Below, in pieces: positions 33,037 to 42,646 of a DNA stretch of 64,000 nucleotides (positions are counted from its first letter, which is position 1; each line of letters begins with the position of its first letter). Source of the stretch: Argonema galeatum A003/A1 (lineage in GTDB: Bacteria; Cyanobacteriota; Cyanobacteriia; Cyanobacteriales; Aerosakkonemataceae); contig NZ_JAIQZM010000005.1 in NCBI RefSeq assembly GCF_023333595.1, positions 124,001 to 188,000 of the forward strand, in the 5' to 3' direction. The position numbers and the translations under genes were made by a program. The notes beneath the pieces were generated by a model that was not told the origin of the DNA, searched no databases, and saw nothing but the letters and a program-made list of their open reading frames with translations.

Positions 33037-35346
33037 TCAAGAACAGCGCCTTTGGAGCAACGTTTCTTCGTATCTCCGGCTTGGTCTAAATATTACCGGA
33101 TGTGGAGCCGAAATACCATAACCCTGAGCATAATCTATTCCCATAGATGTTACCTTTTCCAGGATAGAGTCGTTCGTGACAAATGTGGCAATTGTCTGAA
33201 TGTCCATCACATGACTGATTTTATTAATCGCTTTCACCATCTCGCAAGTCATTGTGTCATCCAGTACCTCCTCGATTAAATTTCCCGCAATTTTCAAATA
33301 ATCCAAAGGTAGTTGCTTGAGATAAGCAAAAGAAGATATCCCGCTACCGAAATCGTCTAAAGCTACTCGACAATCTAAAGCCTTGAGAGAGTTTATGAGT
33401 TTGGTTGTTTGACTGACATTGGCTATAGCAACGCTTTCACTAATTTCAAAGCAGATCGACTGAGGCAAGATTTTGTGGAGCGAGAACTGCTCTTGGAGAA
33501 AATTAATAAAGCGATCGTCGTTAACAGTAGCTGTAGAAAGATTTATCGCATATATACTACGACTTTGGATTTCCCAACTCTGCTGCGCCAGTATGCCAAA
33601 TAAAGTACCGATCACCCAACGGTCAATGGTTGGCATGAGGTTATAGCGTTCAGCAGTTGGGAGAAATGCCATTGGCGGAATTACCTCACCTTTCTCATCT
33701 ACCAAGCGTAACAAAACCTCGTGATATTCCCTCACAAATTGATGAGAAGAAAGCGAAACTATGGGTTGATAGTACAAGCAAAACTGGTTATGTGCCAGTT
33801 CTGATTTCTCAAGACAATCCCTCTCATTTTTATCCAGATCTTTTTCGCTGACTGCCTGATTAATCCGATCGATCCATTGCTTTTGATCGCGCTGTTGCGC
33901 TAGTTCCTCATCGTCAGGTTGGTAGAGGTGTACGCAATTCCGTCCGCTGTTTTTAGCTTGGTAGCAAGCGGCATCAGCCGCGCACAACACCTTTTCTACA
34001 CTTTGTAGCAGCGCATCGCCATAAGTCAGGGGGCTAGTGAAGGGCACCACTCCGATACTGACACCAAGGCTGAAAGTTTTATCCTGCCATACAAACCGAA
34101 ATGTCTGGATAGCTTGTTGCAGTAAATGGGCAAGTTGAAGTCCCTGCTTCACAGAACAATTGTAAAGCAGCAAAGCAAATTCATCGCCGCCCAGTCGCGC
34201 TAGAACATCCGTATGACGCACGTGAGTTTGCAAAAGAGCGCTGATTTGACGCAGCAGCTCGTCTCCAGCTGCATGACCGCAAGTATCGTTAACAATTTTG
34301 AATCTATCTAGGTCGAGATAGCACAGGGTATGCTGTTGATTCTGGTTTCTGGCACCTGCTACGGCTGATTCTAGACGCTGCTCAAATTCACGGCGGTTAA
34401 TTAATCCGGTGAGCGCATCGTGAGTAGCCTCCCAGCTGAGCTGTTCGTTCGCCTTGGCGAGGAAGGCGGTACGCTCTCCCACCATATCTTCCAAGCGTTC
34501 TTGGTAATGCTGTAATTCTTTTAGAGCCTGCTTGTGTTCGGTGACATCTTCTACCATGCGAATGCCGAATTGCGGGTCGCCTGTGTTATCGCGTACTAGG
34601 TAACCAGTAACGTGGCACCACATTAGCTGCCCATCTTTGCAAAGGTAACGCTTTTCCATCTGGTAGCGATCGCGCTCCCAAAACAAGTAACGATTATCTA
34701 TCTGGTGACGCGATCGTTTTCTAAGCTTCCATTCTTCATAATTGTCATCCTTGGGAGGATGCGATTTCAGATTTTTGCTGTATCCCAGCATCTGCTGAAG
34801 AGACTGGTTCCTTGCCACAGTTCGTCCTGTCAGGTCTATGATTTCTATACCGATGCTGGCTCCCTCAAAAATTGACCGGAATAGTGCCTCGCTCTCTTTA
34901 AGATCTGCTTCTGCCTGCTCGCGCTCCATTATTTCCCGTTCCAGTTTTTGGTTGGCCGCCTCCAGTTGAGCCGGACTTGGGAGTGCTAATACTTTGGGAA
35001 TTAAGGGAAAAACTGACGCCGCCGTATACAGGGAAAGTATGGCAGTAAATGCTTTAAAGCTACCGGAGAGCCAATAATTTGGATGCCAAACCGTCCAAAC
35101 TTCCAATATATGGGTTGTGCCGCTGGCAACCATAAAAGCCCCAAACAGCCAGAACAGCGATTTGAACGGCACATCTTGTCGCTTGTAGAGGAAGTAGAGC
35201 AGCATGAGCGGAATTGAATAATACGCCAGTGCAATCAGGGTATCAGACAGGATGTGCAGCCAAACCAACCCTGAATGCCACAGGTAGCAGTGCCCGTGGG
35301 CGATAAAATTTCCGGGAGCAAACAAGTTTCTTATTACTTCCTTCAT
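33037..35346 (-). CDS. ethylene-receptor-like membrane GGDEF-EAL protein
   Basis: The 769-residue protein begins with a three-helix ethylene-binding-type domain (about 25-110: DTLIALAYYSIPL, then FGAFMVASGTTHILEVWT). A coiled stretch, a PAS domain (about 150-275), a GGDEF domain (intact GGDEF near 386) and an EAL domain (EVL variant near 541, DDFGSG near 663) follow. It should make and/or break cyclic di-GMP. The residue equivalent to the copper-binding Cys65 of ETR1 is Ser75 here, while Asp35, Tyr42 and His79 are kept, so copper and ethylene binding are doubtful. Most EAL motifs (Asn, Glu, Asp-Asp, Lys) are present, so phosphodiesterase activity is possible. Confidence 0.88.
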   Translation of the reverse strand: MKEVIRNLFAPGNFIAHGHCYLWHSGLVWLHILSDTLIALAYYSIPLMLLYFLYKRQDVPFKSLFWLFGAFMVASGTTHILEVWTVWHPNYWLSGSFKAFTAILSLYTAASVFPLIPKVLALPSPAQLEAANQKLEREIMEREQAEADLKESEALFRSIFEGASIGIEIIDLTGRTVARNQSLQQMLGYSKNLKSHPPKDDNYEEWKLRKRSRHQIDNRYLFWERDRYQMEKRYLCKDGQLMWCHVTGYLVRDNTGDPQFGIRMVEDVTEHKQALKELQHYQERLEDMVGERTAFLAKANEQLSWEATHDALTGLINRREFEQRLESAVAGARNQNQQHTLCYLDLDRFKIVNDTCGHAAGDELLRQISALLQTHVRHTDVLARLGGDEFALLLYNCSVKQGLQLAHLLQQAIQTFRFVWQDKTFSLGVSIGVVPFTSPLTYGDALLQSVEKVLCAADAACYQAKNSGRNCVHLYQPDDEELAQQRDQKQWIDRINQAVSEKDLDKNERDCLEKSELAHNQFCLYYQPIVSLSSHQFVREYHEVLLRLVDEKGEVIPPMAFLPTAERYNLMPTIDRWVIGTLFGILAQQSWEIQSRSIYAINLSTATVNDDRFINFLQEQFSLHKILPQSICFEISESVAIANVSQTTKLINSLKALDCRVALDDFGSGISSFAYLKQLPLDYLKIAGNLIEEVLDDTMTCEMVKAINKISHVMDIQTIATFVTNDSILEKVTSMGIDYAQGYGISAPHPVIFRPSRRYEETLLQRRCS

Positions 35347-35584
35347 AAAGAGTAAATCTTTTTTAAAGATACTGTAAAGTTTATCCCAGGACGATCTTCA
35401 AAGTCGCTGTTCAGTTTAGAATCTTAATTCTTTAATTCCAGTATGTTAAATCCGCAGAGTAAGTTAAAACCGCTTTGGATAGATTTGAGCAACTACCGCG
35501 CCTATGTTATTGCCTTTGCCGATCGCATCTAAGCTATCTGTAGGTTGAGGCGAAATTCTTTCAGGCCCAGTAGAAAGTGCAGAA

Positions 35585-36463
35585 ATGGCAAGACAGGGAC
35601 TATTTGTAGGACTGTTAACTTTAGACTTCCTCTATCTGGCGGCAGGTTCCCCAACTAACAACCAAAAAATTGTAGCGACTGACTATACGGTTGCAGCGGG
35701 TGGTCCGGCAACGAATGCAGCGGTGACATTTAGTTATTTGGGCGATCGGGCCACCCTTTTGGGCGTAGTTGGCACTCACGCGATTACTCACCTGATCCGA
35801 GCTGATTTACAAAGTCACAATGTTGAGATAAAAGACCTTGATTCGGCTCGATTGGAACCGCCGCCGGTATCTTCTATCATCGTTACTCAAGCTACAGGAG
35901 AGCGGTCTGTGATTTCCATCAACGCTACTAAATCCCAAGGTCACACGCAAAATGTTTCTCCCGACATTGTGTTTGGAATCGATATTGTGTTAATAGACGG
36001 ACACCAGATGCAAATTGGACAAACAATGGTAGAGTTAGCTAAATCAAAAAATATCCCGGTTGTAATAGATGGGGGCAGCTGGAAGCCCGGATTTGAAAAG
36101 TTATTGCCCTTTGTCGATTACGCTGTTTGTTCGGCTAACTTTTATCCACCAGGTTGCCAAAATGAGCAGGAGGCAATTATCTATCTTTCATCTCAGGGAA
36201 TTCCACATATCGCCATCACCCAGGGAGAAAAACCGATTCACTATATTTCACAAGGTACGCCGGGGTGGGTGGAAGTTCCCAAAATAAAAGCTGTCGATAC
36301 GCTGGGTGCTGGCGATGTTTTCCACGGTGCCTTCTGTCATTACATTCTGCGCCAAAATTTTACTGCCGCCTTAGCATCGGCGGCTAAAGTTGCTTCCCTA
36401 AGCTGTCAATTTTTTGGAACTCGTCGGTGGATGGAGTCATCAAAGAAACCCGGTTTTACGTAG
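35585..36463 (+). CDS. PfkB-family carbohydrate kinase
   Basis: The 292-residue ribokinase-fold protein has the N-terminal glycine-rich AAGGPATNAAVTFSYLG and the C-terminal catalytic signature DTLGAGDVFHGAF (Asp base, anion hole). It phosphorylates a sugar or nucleoside with ATP in the cytosol; the substrate cannot be told. The gene stands alone, and its stop codon lies within the left arm of an inverted repeat. Confidence 0.88.
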   Translation: MARQGLFVGLLTLDFLYLAAGSPTNNQKIVATDYTVAAGGPATNAAVTFSYLGDRATLLGVVGTHAITHLIRADLQSHNVEIKDLDSARLEPPPVSSIIVTQATGERSVISINATKSQGHTQNVSPDIVFGIDIVLIDGHQMQIGQTMVELAKSKNIPVVIDGGSWKPGFEKLLPFVDYAVCSANFYPPGCQNEQEAIIYLSSQGIPHIAITQGEKPIHYISQGTPGWVEVPKIKAVDTLGAGDVFHGAFCHYILRQNFTAALASAAKVASLSCQFFGTRRWMESSKKPGFT

Positions 36464-36520
36464 TAGCACGGCGTAGGTAGGATTTCTGGCTCACCACAAG
36501 ACTTTCGATTGTGCTACTAC
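36460..36520. repeat. 10-bp inverted repeat overlapping the PfkB stop codon
   Basis: GTAGTAGCAC (36460-36469) and its complement GTGCTACTAC (36511-36520) enclose a 41-base loop. The left arm contains the PfkB TAG stop. It may be a degenerate small mobile repeat or a weak terminator. Confidence 0.6.
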
Positions 36521-36646
36521 ATAGATATGGCTAAAACGACGTATTATCGTGCATATTCCCGGTTTGGAGCGTAAGGCTCGCCTTTTGCATTAAATTTCCA
36601 GTTATCATAGCCTCCATCAATCTGCAAATAGTAAAGGAATCGTAGC

Positions 36647-37549
36647 GTGACAGTATTAAAATATTTAGGCGAAAACCGATTTGAAGGATTAGAGGAAGTA
36701 GCAGCTCTCGCTCGCTCAGTTGCTTGGGGCGCAGCAGACATCCTCCGGTCTTTCTATCGCGGCGAAGCCCACACCGGCGACCTGGATATTCAAGAAAAAA
36801 AGGATGGCCCGGTTACAGCTGCTGATGTGGTCGCCAACCACTACATCTTGGACAATTTGCAAGCTTCTTTCGGATTGCAAGACTTTGGTTATTTAAGCGA
36901 AGAGACGTATAAATTTCAGTCCAAAGGAGTATTGTCATCCCCTTTACCAGAACCTTGGATTTGGATCGTTGACCCTTTAGATGGCACGCGAGACTTTATT
37001 GACAAGACAGGCGAATACGCTGTTCAGATTGCCTTAGTATACGAAGGGCGTCCAATAGTGGCAGCGGTTGCATGGCCCGAAACTGAAAAGCTGTACTATG
37101 CGACTAAAGGCGGTGGGACATTTGTGGAAACTCGCGATGGACAGGTAACGCCAGTGCGGGTGTCCTCGCGCCACAATCTTGAGGATTTATCTATAGTCGT
37201 CAGTCGCACCCACCGAGACGATCGCTTCAATAATCTCTTGCAGCAATTGCCTTGCAAAAATAAAAAATATGTTGGCAGTGTAGGTTGCAAAATCGTCACT
37301 ATTATCGAACAGCAGGCAGATATCTACATCTCTCTTTCCGGCAAATCTGCACCGAAAGACTGGGACATGGCTGCTCCAGAACTCATTTTGACAGAAGCTG
37401 GCGGCAAATTCACTTACCTAGATGGTTCTCCCCTGAAATACAATCGCGGAGATGTGAATCAGTGGGGTTGTTTGATAGCTACCAACGGTCATTGCCATGA
37501 GGAACTGTGCGCCCAAGCTAAAGAAGTTCTGGAAAAGCTGGACAGTTGA
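36647..37549 (+). CDS. inositol-monophosphatase-fold phosphatase, CysQ-like (3'(2'),5'-bisphosphate nucleotidase)
   Basis: The 300-residue protein starts at a GTG at 36647, with AAAGGA about 9 bp upstream. Mg-binding motifs of the lithium-sensitive phosphatase family are visible: SEET, WIVDPLDGTRDFI and KDWDMAAPELIL. Full-length matches of this type in cyanobacteria are usually CysQ, which removes 3'-phosphoadenosine 5'-phosphate from sulfate assimilation, but inositol or fructose bisphosphate phosphatase activity is possible. It converges with the membrane protein gene downstream, with a shared hairpin between them. Confidence 0.85.
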   Translation: MTVLKYLGENRFEGLEEVAALARSVAWGAADILRSFYRGEAHTGDLDIQEKKDGPVTAADVVANHYILDNLQASFGLQDFGYLSEETYKFQSKGVLSSPLPEPWIWIVDPLDGTRDFIDKTGEYAVQIALVYEGRPIVAAVAWPETEKLYYATKGGGTFVETRDGQVTPVRVSSRHNLEDLSIVVSRTHRDDRFNNLLQQLPCKNKKYVGSVGCKIVTIIEQQADIYISLSGKSAPKDWDMAAPELILTEAGGKFTYLDGSPLKYNRGDVNQWGCLIATNGHCHEELCAQAKEVLEKLDS

Positions 37550-37568
37550 TAGATACAGATTTTATAGA

Positions 37569-37606
37569 TTGTAGGTTGGGTTTCGTTACCTCAACCCAAC
37601 CTACAA
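37569..37606. terminator. bidirectional terminator between convergent genes
   Basis: The 14-bp stem TTGTAGGTTGGGTT (37569-37582) and its complement (37593-37606) have a 10-base loop. It sits between the stop codons of the CysQ-like gene and the minus-strand membrane gene, and serves both directions. Confidence 0.65.
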
Positions 37607-37616
37607 ATTAATTGCT

Positions 37617-39872
37617 TCAATCAACGAGGTTCATATTGATGTCTTTACCTATCTGTTGAAGCTGTTCGCCTTTAGCATCGTAACTCCATACTCTCAGGAC
37701 GTTATTGCCAGTAGGTAAAGTTTTGATGGGAAGCAAGACTGACCAACCTGATTGCGTGTAAGCATCATTAGCTAATACTTTAGCAACATCGGGCCTAGCA
37801 GCATTAACTCTGGCAACTGCAATCAATTTATTTTGGGAACCGTAGCTGATATAGACTGCATCTGCCGATCTAACTTGTTTAGGCAAAACAGCCCATCCAC
37901 TCAACGGTACACTATGCCTTCTTTTGATTTTTTCAGGCACTACTGAATCAATATATCCATTGTTGATAATACCTTGATTTTTAATGAAAGTCAGCTTTTT
38001 ATTTCGCTGATTCCAAAACCAGTGAGAACCTATAACCCTGTAGGGTTTGTATTTCTCTAAGAAGTATTGATAGATGATAGAAGCTGAGTCAGAAACTTGG
38101 ATACCATCTACAGCGTTAGACCAGAAGTCGTTCGTAAATAAAATTAGTCCGGGCTTCTTTTCTTTAAGTTCGCTAACTACAAGTTTTTGAGCGAACTGAG
38201 GTTGAGCGTAATAAACGTAGATAAATCTTGAGCAAGAAGGTTTTTGAAACAAATAATACCACAAACCTTCTGATGTCAGACCATAAAAACAGGATAGCTT
38301 ATCAATTTCAGGCTTGAGAGTATTAAAAGCATCTAAATAATCTTTTTTGATAATGTTTGTATCTGATATCTGGTATGTTTTTTGAATAGCATCCAGGTTT
38401 AGATAAGCATTATATGGTCTAAAAAATGGGTTTAAGATTGCCAGTGAAATTATCAGCAAAGTCACCCAATAGTGTAACGTTAATTTAAAATTTTCAATTT
38501 GCTCTTTGAAGAGATTGACACAAATCAGAGTTAGTAAAAATACACTCATGAGCGCCCCAGGAGCGACATGACCGTAATCGCTCCTATCTAAGGCGATTCT
38601 TGAATATACTAAAGAAGAGAACAATAGGATAATAATTAAACAATTATTTGCACATAATTCTTTTAAGTTAGAATACTTCTGATATTCCAGGAATAAATAG
38701 ATACACCCTAAAATTATAACTAAACTTAAAAAGGTGAAAGAACGCCAAATTGGTAGAGATTCTAAACTAAGAGACGGTAGTGGAATAAATGTCATGTATC
38801 TGCCATAGCGACCCCAATAAGAGATTTGCGATAGTATTGCTAAAACTTGATCTACCCCTAAAATAATAACTAGAGCTACTGAAGAAGTAACTATACCAAA
38901 ACCAGAACCGATCAGCCAATCCCTAGAAAATTTTTGGTCTAAAAAGATGGCTAAAGCACAACAAACGAGGTAAATTAAAATAAAATAAATTGCGCGATCG
39001 TACACATATAGAATACTTAGTGGTAACGATATTCCTACAAGAGTCGGCAAAATAAATTTTTCCGATCTACTTAAGTTGTTTAGGCTCGACATCCTAAAAA
39101 ATCTTACAGTTAAAGCTAGTTGCACTAATAAATATACATCTCTACCTTGGTGAATACCTTTGGCAATTTCAAAAATAAATCCGTCAAAAAAAGTAAATAC
39201 AGCGCAGAATAAAAGAAAAATATTTCGCCGGGGTATATTAAATTTGACCGAAGAGATAATCTCCCAAATTAGCCAAAAACAAGCTAGGTATGTAAGCAAA
39301 CCTTGAGTCATCCGAAAAAACCGGGTTAAGGCAATTACATTGGAATGAGTAGCTAGTTTGTTGGCGATGAGGCTAGTCAAAACATTCAAACCAAAACCGT
39401 GAATCATAACTGTATTCAAAAATGGCTTGGTTTGAGTAAGGAAATTAGGCAAAAATCCTAAGTATTCGCCTTCGTGAAATGTGTCATCTAAGGGAAAGCT
39501 TAAGTATCCATAGGTTCTGTTAATTGCCCACGACAAAAGTAAAATGAAGGAAATGACTGTATAAAACTTGGTGTCTGTTAAAAATCCAAATACTTTTTTG
39601 ATAAACTGCCATTGTCTGGTTACGAAATCTGGCTTTTTGTTCGCGACAATAACTGCTACCAGAAATGGCATTGCAAGGAAAAGTAAGAATCGTAAGTAGT
39701 TAGTATAAGGACTTATTTTTTTAATGGTAGCTATTGAAACTAATCCTGTATTATTTGTTCCTAAAGGTATACGTATGGCATTGACAATGGGGATTAAAAT
39801 CAAAAATGATATTATTGCCACTGAAAAAATGGCGAATATATTGTTATTTTGAGGTTTGTTATCGTTAGACAT
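37617..39872 (-). CDS. large multi-pass membrane protein, GT-C-like
   Basis: The 751-residue protein has about 12 membrane helices over residues 10-510 with an acidic FPLDDTFHEGEYLG loop after the early helices, which resembles the catalytic first loop of GT-C glycosyltransferases. The remaining 240 residues include a soluble part and a C-terminal beta-sandwich-like module (about 640-751). AT content is higher than in the flanking housekeeping genes, as is common in glycan islands. It is likely to transfer a lipid-linked sugar outside the membrane. This is inferred from topology; no exact family was recognised. Confidence 0.7.
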   Translation of the reverse strand: MSNDNKPQNNNIFAIFSVAIISFLILIPIVNAIRIPLGTNNTGLVSIATIKKISPYTNYLRFLLFLAMPFLVAVIVANKKPDFVTRQWQFIKKVFGFLTDTKFYTVISFILLLSWAINRTYGYLSFPLDDTFHEGEYLGFLPNFLTQTKPFLNTVMIHGFGLNVLTSLIANKLATHSNVIALTRFFRMTQGLLTYLACFWLIWEIISSVKFNIPRRNIFLLFCAVFTFFDGFIFEIAKGIHQGRDVYLLVQLALTVRFFRMSSLNNLSRSEKFILPTLVGISLPLSILYVYDRAIYFILIYLVCCALAIFLDQKFSRDWLIGSGFGIVTSSVALVIILGVDQVLAILSQISYWGRYGRYMTFIPLPSLSLESLPIWRSFTFLSLVIILGCIYLFLEYQKYSNLKELCANNCLIIILLFSSLVYSRIALDRSDYGHVAPGALMSVFLLTLICVNLFKEQIENFKLTLHYWVTLLIISLAILNPFFRPYNAYLNLDAIQKTYQISDTNIIKKDYLDAFNTLKPEIDKLSCFYGLTSEGLWYYLFQKPSCSRFIYVYYAQPQFAQKLVVSELKEKKPGLILFTNDFWSNAVDGIQVSDSASIIYQYFLEKYKPYRVIGSHWFWNQRNKKLTFIKNQGIINNGYIDSVVPEKIKRRHSVPLSGWAVLPKQVRSADAVYISYGSQNKLIAVARVNAARPDVAKVLANDAYTQSGWSVLLPIKTLPTGNNVLRVWSYDAKGEQLQQIGKDINMNLVD

Positions 39873-39939
39873 TGGTTTTTCAGCTTAGATTTGGACAAGG
39901 TTTGATAAAAATTAAGATGCAAATATTAACGGAACCCCA

Positions 39940-40188
39940 CCCCCAACCCCTCCCCGTCAACGGGGAGGGGGGAAATACACCCCCCTCTCTGAGGTCGGAG
40001 AGGGGGGTTGGGGGGTGAGGTTTGGTGTATTTCTCCCCCCTCTCTGAGGTCGGAGAGGGGGGTTGGGGGGTGAGGTTTGGTGTATTTCTCCCCCCTCTCT
40101 GAGATCGGAGAGGGGGGTTGGGGGGTGAGGTTTGGTGTATTTCTCCCCCCTCTCCGACTTCGGAGAGGGGGGGTTGGGGGGGTGAGGT
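39940..40188. repeat. array of four 54-56-bp hairpin units
   Basis: This fills most of the 316-bp gap. Each unit carries TTTGGTGTATTTCTCCC then a hairpin on CTCTCTGAGGTCGGAGAG, then GGGGGGTTGGGGGGTGAGG; units start near 39972, 40021, 40077 and 40131. The last differs in the hairpin loop. Related single copies are at 20444-20562 and inside the element at 42647-42782. There is no unique spacer sequence, so it is not CRISPR. Confidence 0.9.
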
Positions 40189-41004
40189 TCAGGTTGCATA
40201 ATACTCAATAGCTATTTGCAATGCTTGTTCGACGCCAGAAATATTTGAATCAGGATTTTGGGCTCTCATTTCTACGGATTTCCAACCTTTATAGTTAAGC
40301 TCAGATAAGGTTTTAGAAAAAGTTTGATGCTCGACTCCTCCTGTACCAATTTGAGCTAAATTGGGTTCGCTGATATGGAAGTGACACAAACGCTGAAAAG
40401 CTTGTTGGAGAGATGGCCCGATCGCTTCTTCACTCATCGTCATTCCAGCCGCATCTAAATGCAGTCCAAAACCATCGCTATCAACTCTATTAACGAGATC
40501 TAAACCTTGACTGGAAGTCGTAATAAAGTCACAAGCGTAAGCAGTAGGATTTGGTTCGATGCAAAAAACTACACCCTTTTTGGATGCTACTTCACCTAAA
40601 TCATAAAAAAAATCTTTGGCAATTTGTTCAACTTCTTCAAGTTCTAGATTGACAATACTTCTATTTTTCGGAGAACCAAACACAAGCGCGGTTGCACCCA
40701 GCTTTCCACCCAGTTCTATGATACCAGATAAATATTCAATAGTTTCCTTTCGTTTCTGAACATCCTGGAAAATAGTCAAGTCATTTCTGCCAAATAGCAA
40801 AGCTTGCATGGCGACAATCTGAATACCTCGGCTTTCCCAAAATTTTCTGTAAGAGGCAATTTCAGCATCACTAGCGGATAAGGGAGAATTCCACATTTTG
40901 GTGGGTGCAACCTCTACACCCGTGATGTTGAGGTTCTGCATGAGGGACGCGATCGCTTCCTCTTCATGTACTTGCCAAGCAATATTAGAAATGGCTATCT
41001 TCAT
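40189..41004 (-). CDS. sugar phosphate isomerase/epimerase (TIM-barrel, AP-endonuclease-2 fold)
   Basis: The 271-residue xylose-isomerase-like TIM barrel has metal-site segments VVFCIEPNPTAYACDF (Glu), GFGLHLDAAGMTMS (Asp/His) and CHFHISEPNLAQIG (His/Asn). Such enzymes isomerise or epimerise keto-sugars or inosose-like compounds. The stop codon is at the edge of the hairpin array, and the gene is 8 bp after the epimerase gene at 41013, so the two form an operon within the glycan island. Confidence 0.82.
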   Translation of the reverse strand: MKIAISNIAWQVHEEEAIASLMQNLNITGVEVAPTKMWNSPLSASDAEIASYRKFWESRGIQIVAMQALLFGRNDLTIFQDVQKRKETIEYLSGIIELGGKLGATALVFGSPKNRSIVNLELEEVEQIAKDFFYDLGEVASKKGVVFCIEPNPTAYACDFITTSSQGLDLVNRVDSDGFGLHLDAAGMTMSEEAIGPSLQQAFQRLCHFHISEPNLAQIGTGGVEHQTFSKTLSELNYKGWKSVEMRAQNPDSNISGVEQALQIAIEYYAT

Positions 41005-41012
41005 AGTTACTT

Positions 41013-41786
41013 TTAATTTTTTTCCAGAGTTTGCTTCGATACAAAATCTTTCAATTCTCCGAGAACTCGTTCTTTCGAGTACATATAAACATCCGTAGGA
41101 TTACCAAACAGATGACTGTACTTAGTTCTCATGTCATATCTGGCTGGCTGATTTGGGGTTTTGTTTGTGAAATCAATTCCAAAACCTTCGCGAGCAACTT
41201 CTTTAACGCTAGTTGGCTCAGTCCCAAAATTCACCAAGCTCAAATTGTTGTTCAAGACTGTTTGAATGTCTGGCCACAGATTATCGAGGTAATAAAATTG
41301 GAATTCGCTATCCTTATGTATTTGCTCGACATTGTTATTGTGAATAAAGTCATAAACGATATTTTTTTTAAGTCCAGAGCCAAAAAGACCTGGTAAACGG
41401 ATAATCGATGTATCAAAGCGATCGCACACAAATCTTTCTAGTTCAAGCCGATGTTTTCCATAAGGATGCAAATCCTTGGTATCTATTTCAGTGTCTTCAT
41501 CAACTTTAATAGGAACCGGATAAACATCAACAGTTGAAATCAAAACAATCTTGCTAGCCGACACCTGACCGAGACATCCCTTGAGGCGAGCGAGGGTTTC
41601 TGCATCCTTAATTGGCTCTTTGTTGGCTAACCACTTTACGGCTGGTGCGCCTGAACAAACAATTAATTCAAAATTTTTGCCAGCAATAGAGTCAATATTT
41701 TTAGAGTTGTACAGTTCATCAAACTGACGTTGACCAATCAGATTACCGCCAACAAACCCCGTGTATCCAATCAGCGCAGTACTCAT
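41013..41786 (-). CDS. NAD-dependent epimerase/dehydratase-family protein
   Basis: The 257-residue extended short-chain dehydrogenase has GYTGFVGGNL as nucleotide motif, VLISTVDVYP as the catalytic Ser/Thr strand and HPYGKHRLELE with the Tyr-Lys pair. It likely acts on a sugar nucleotide or keto-sugar. It stands between the GT2 gene (17 bp upstream) and the TIM-barrel isomerase gene (8 bp downstream), so all three are probably one transcript for making and adding an unusual sugar. Confidence 0.82.
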   Translation of the reverse strand: MSTALIGYTGFVGGNLIGQRQFDELYNSKNIDSIAGKNFELIVCSGAPAVKWLANKEPIKDAETLARLKGCLGQVSASKIVLISTVDVYPVPIKVDEDTEIDTKDLHPYGKHRLELERFVCDRFDTSIIRLPGLFGSGLKKNIVYDFIHNNNVEQIHKDSEFQFYYLDNLWPDIQTVLNNNLSLVNFGTEPTSVKEVAREGFGIDFTNKTPNQPARYDMRTKYSHLFGNPTDVYMYSKERVLGELKDFVSKQTLEKN

Positions 41787-41803
41787 TTACTTCCTCGCTT
41801 CTG

Positions 41804-42622
41804 TTAGTTGTTTGTAGAAGGTGGATTATATCTATGCAGACAGGCTTTGAGTAAAGTTTTCATAACTATGAGATTTCCCTTGATCGGACTAATTTTAGTA
41901 GGAACTGGCCCTTTTGATGGATATCGACGACATACTGGCAACTCTTTAACTCGAAAACCTAAACGAGCGGCTCGAATTGCCAGATAGTAGTGCAGTTCGT
42001 AACCTGAAAATACCTCGCGAAAAGGCGCTACTCTCGGATCTAACAAGAACTTACGGCTGTAAGCGCGGAAGCCATTGGTAGTATCAGTATATCGAAAACC
42101 GGCGGCAAGACTAATTAAAGGAGCGTGAATTAATTTGACTGCCATTAACCTTATCCACGGGGTATTAATTTCTTTTCCCCCTTTGATAAAGCGCGAACCT
42201 TGAATGTGATCGAATCCCGTATCAAGTGCTTGCGCGAAAGTAGGAATTGGTTCTGGGTCGTCTTTATTGTTACCATCAATAGCAATTATTCCATCGTATC
42301 CCTGCTGCATGGCATAGGCAAAAGCCATCCGCATCTGAGCGCTCAGTTTACCAGAATCTTGTTTGGTCAGCAAGGTGCGTACACCTAACTCAGATATGAC
42401 ATCCAAAGCTAGGGAATTATCGGTGCTACCGCCATCGGCAATAATAACATCGAAATCTTTGGATATGCCTCTCATGCGGTCTAACTGAGTGCGGATCTTT
42501 AACCCCTCGTTGATGACGGGAATGCAGACACAGTATCGACTCCGCTTGGCAAAAAATTCATCAATTTTGTGGTTGGGAAGTTCCCATTCTGGTTGATTTG
42601 GCAAGATGTTTTTTTCAGTCAT
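41804..42622 (-). CDS. GT2-family glycosyltransferase
   Basis: The 272-residue soluble protein starts at the ATG at 42622; a GTG five codons upstream lies in the direct repeat that flanks the element 42647-42782 and is less likely. GT-A fold motifs are CVCIPVINEG, VIIADGGSTDNS and AIDGNNKDDPEPIP, the last with the Asp-Gly-Asn and acidic nucleotide/metal site. The C-terminal part (GFRAYSRKFLL) resembles dolichyl-phosphate-mannose synthase relatives. It is cytosolic or membrane-peripheral. Acceptor and donor are unknown. Confidence 0.87.
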   Translation of the reverse strand: MTEKNILPNQPEWELPNHKIDEFFAKRSRYCVCIPVINEGLKIRTQLDRMRGISKDFDVIIADGGSTDNSLALDVISELGVRTLLTKQDSGKLSAQMRMAFAYAMQQGYDGIIAIDGNNKDDPEPIPTFAQALDTGFDHIQGSRFIKGGKEINTPWIRLMAVKLIHAPLISLAAGFRYTDTTNGFRAYSRKFLLDPRVAPFREVFSGYELHYYLAIRAARLGFRVKELPVCRRYPSKGPVPTKISPIKGNLIVMKTLLKACLHRYNPPSTNN

Positions 42623-42646
42623 CGAGGTATTGTACACCTAAACTTG

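Noticed and set aside
39940-40188. CRISPR-like array
   Set aside because: Units are nearly identical over their full length with no unique spacers and no cas genes nearby; it is a tandem hairpin repeat.
39957-40208. 83-codon Pro-rich frame on the minus strand
   Set aside because: It lies wholly in the repeat array and runs into the isomerase gene end; no ribosome-binding site.
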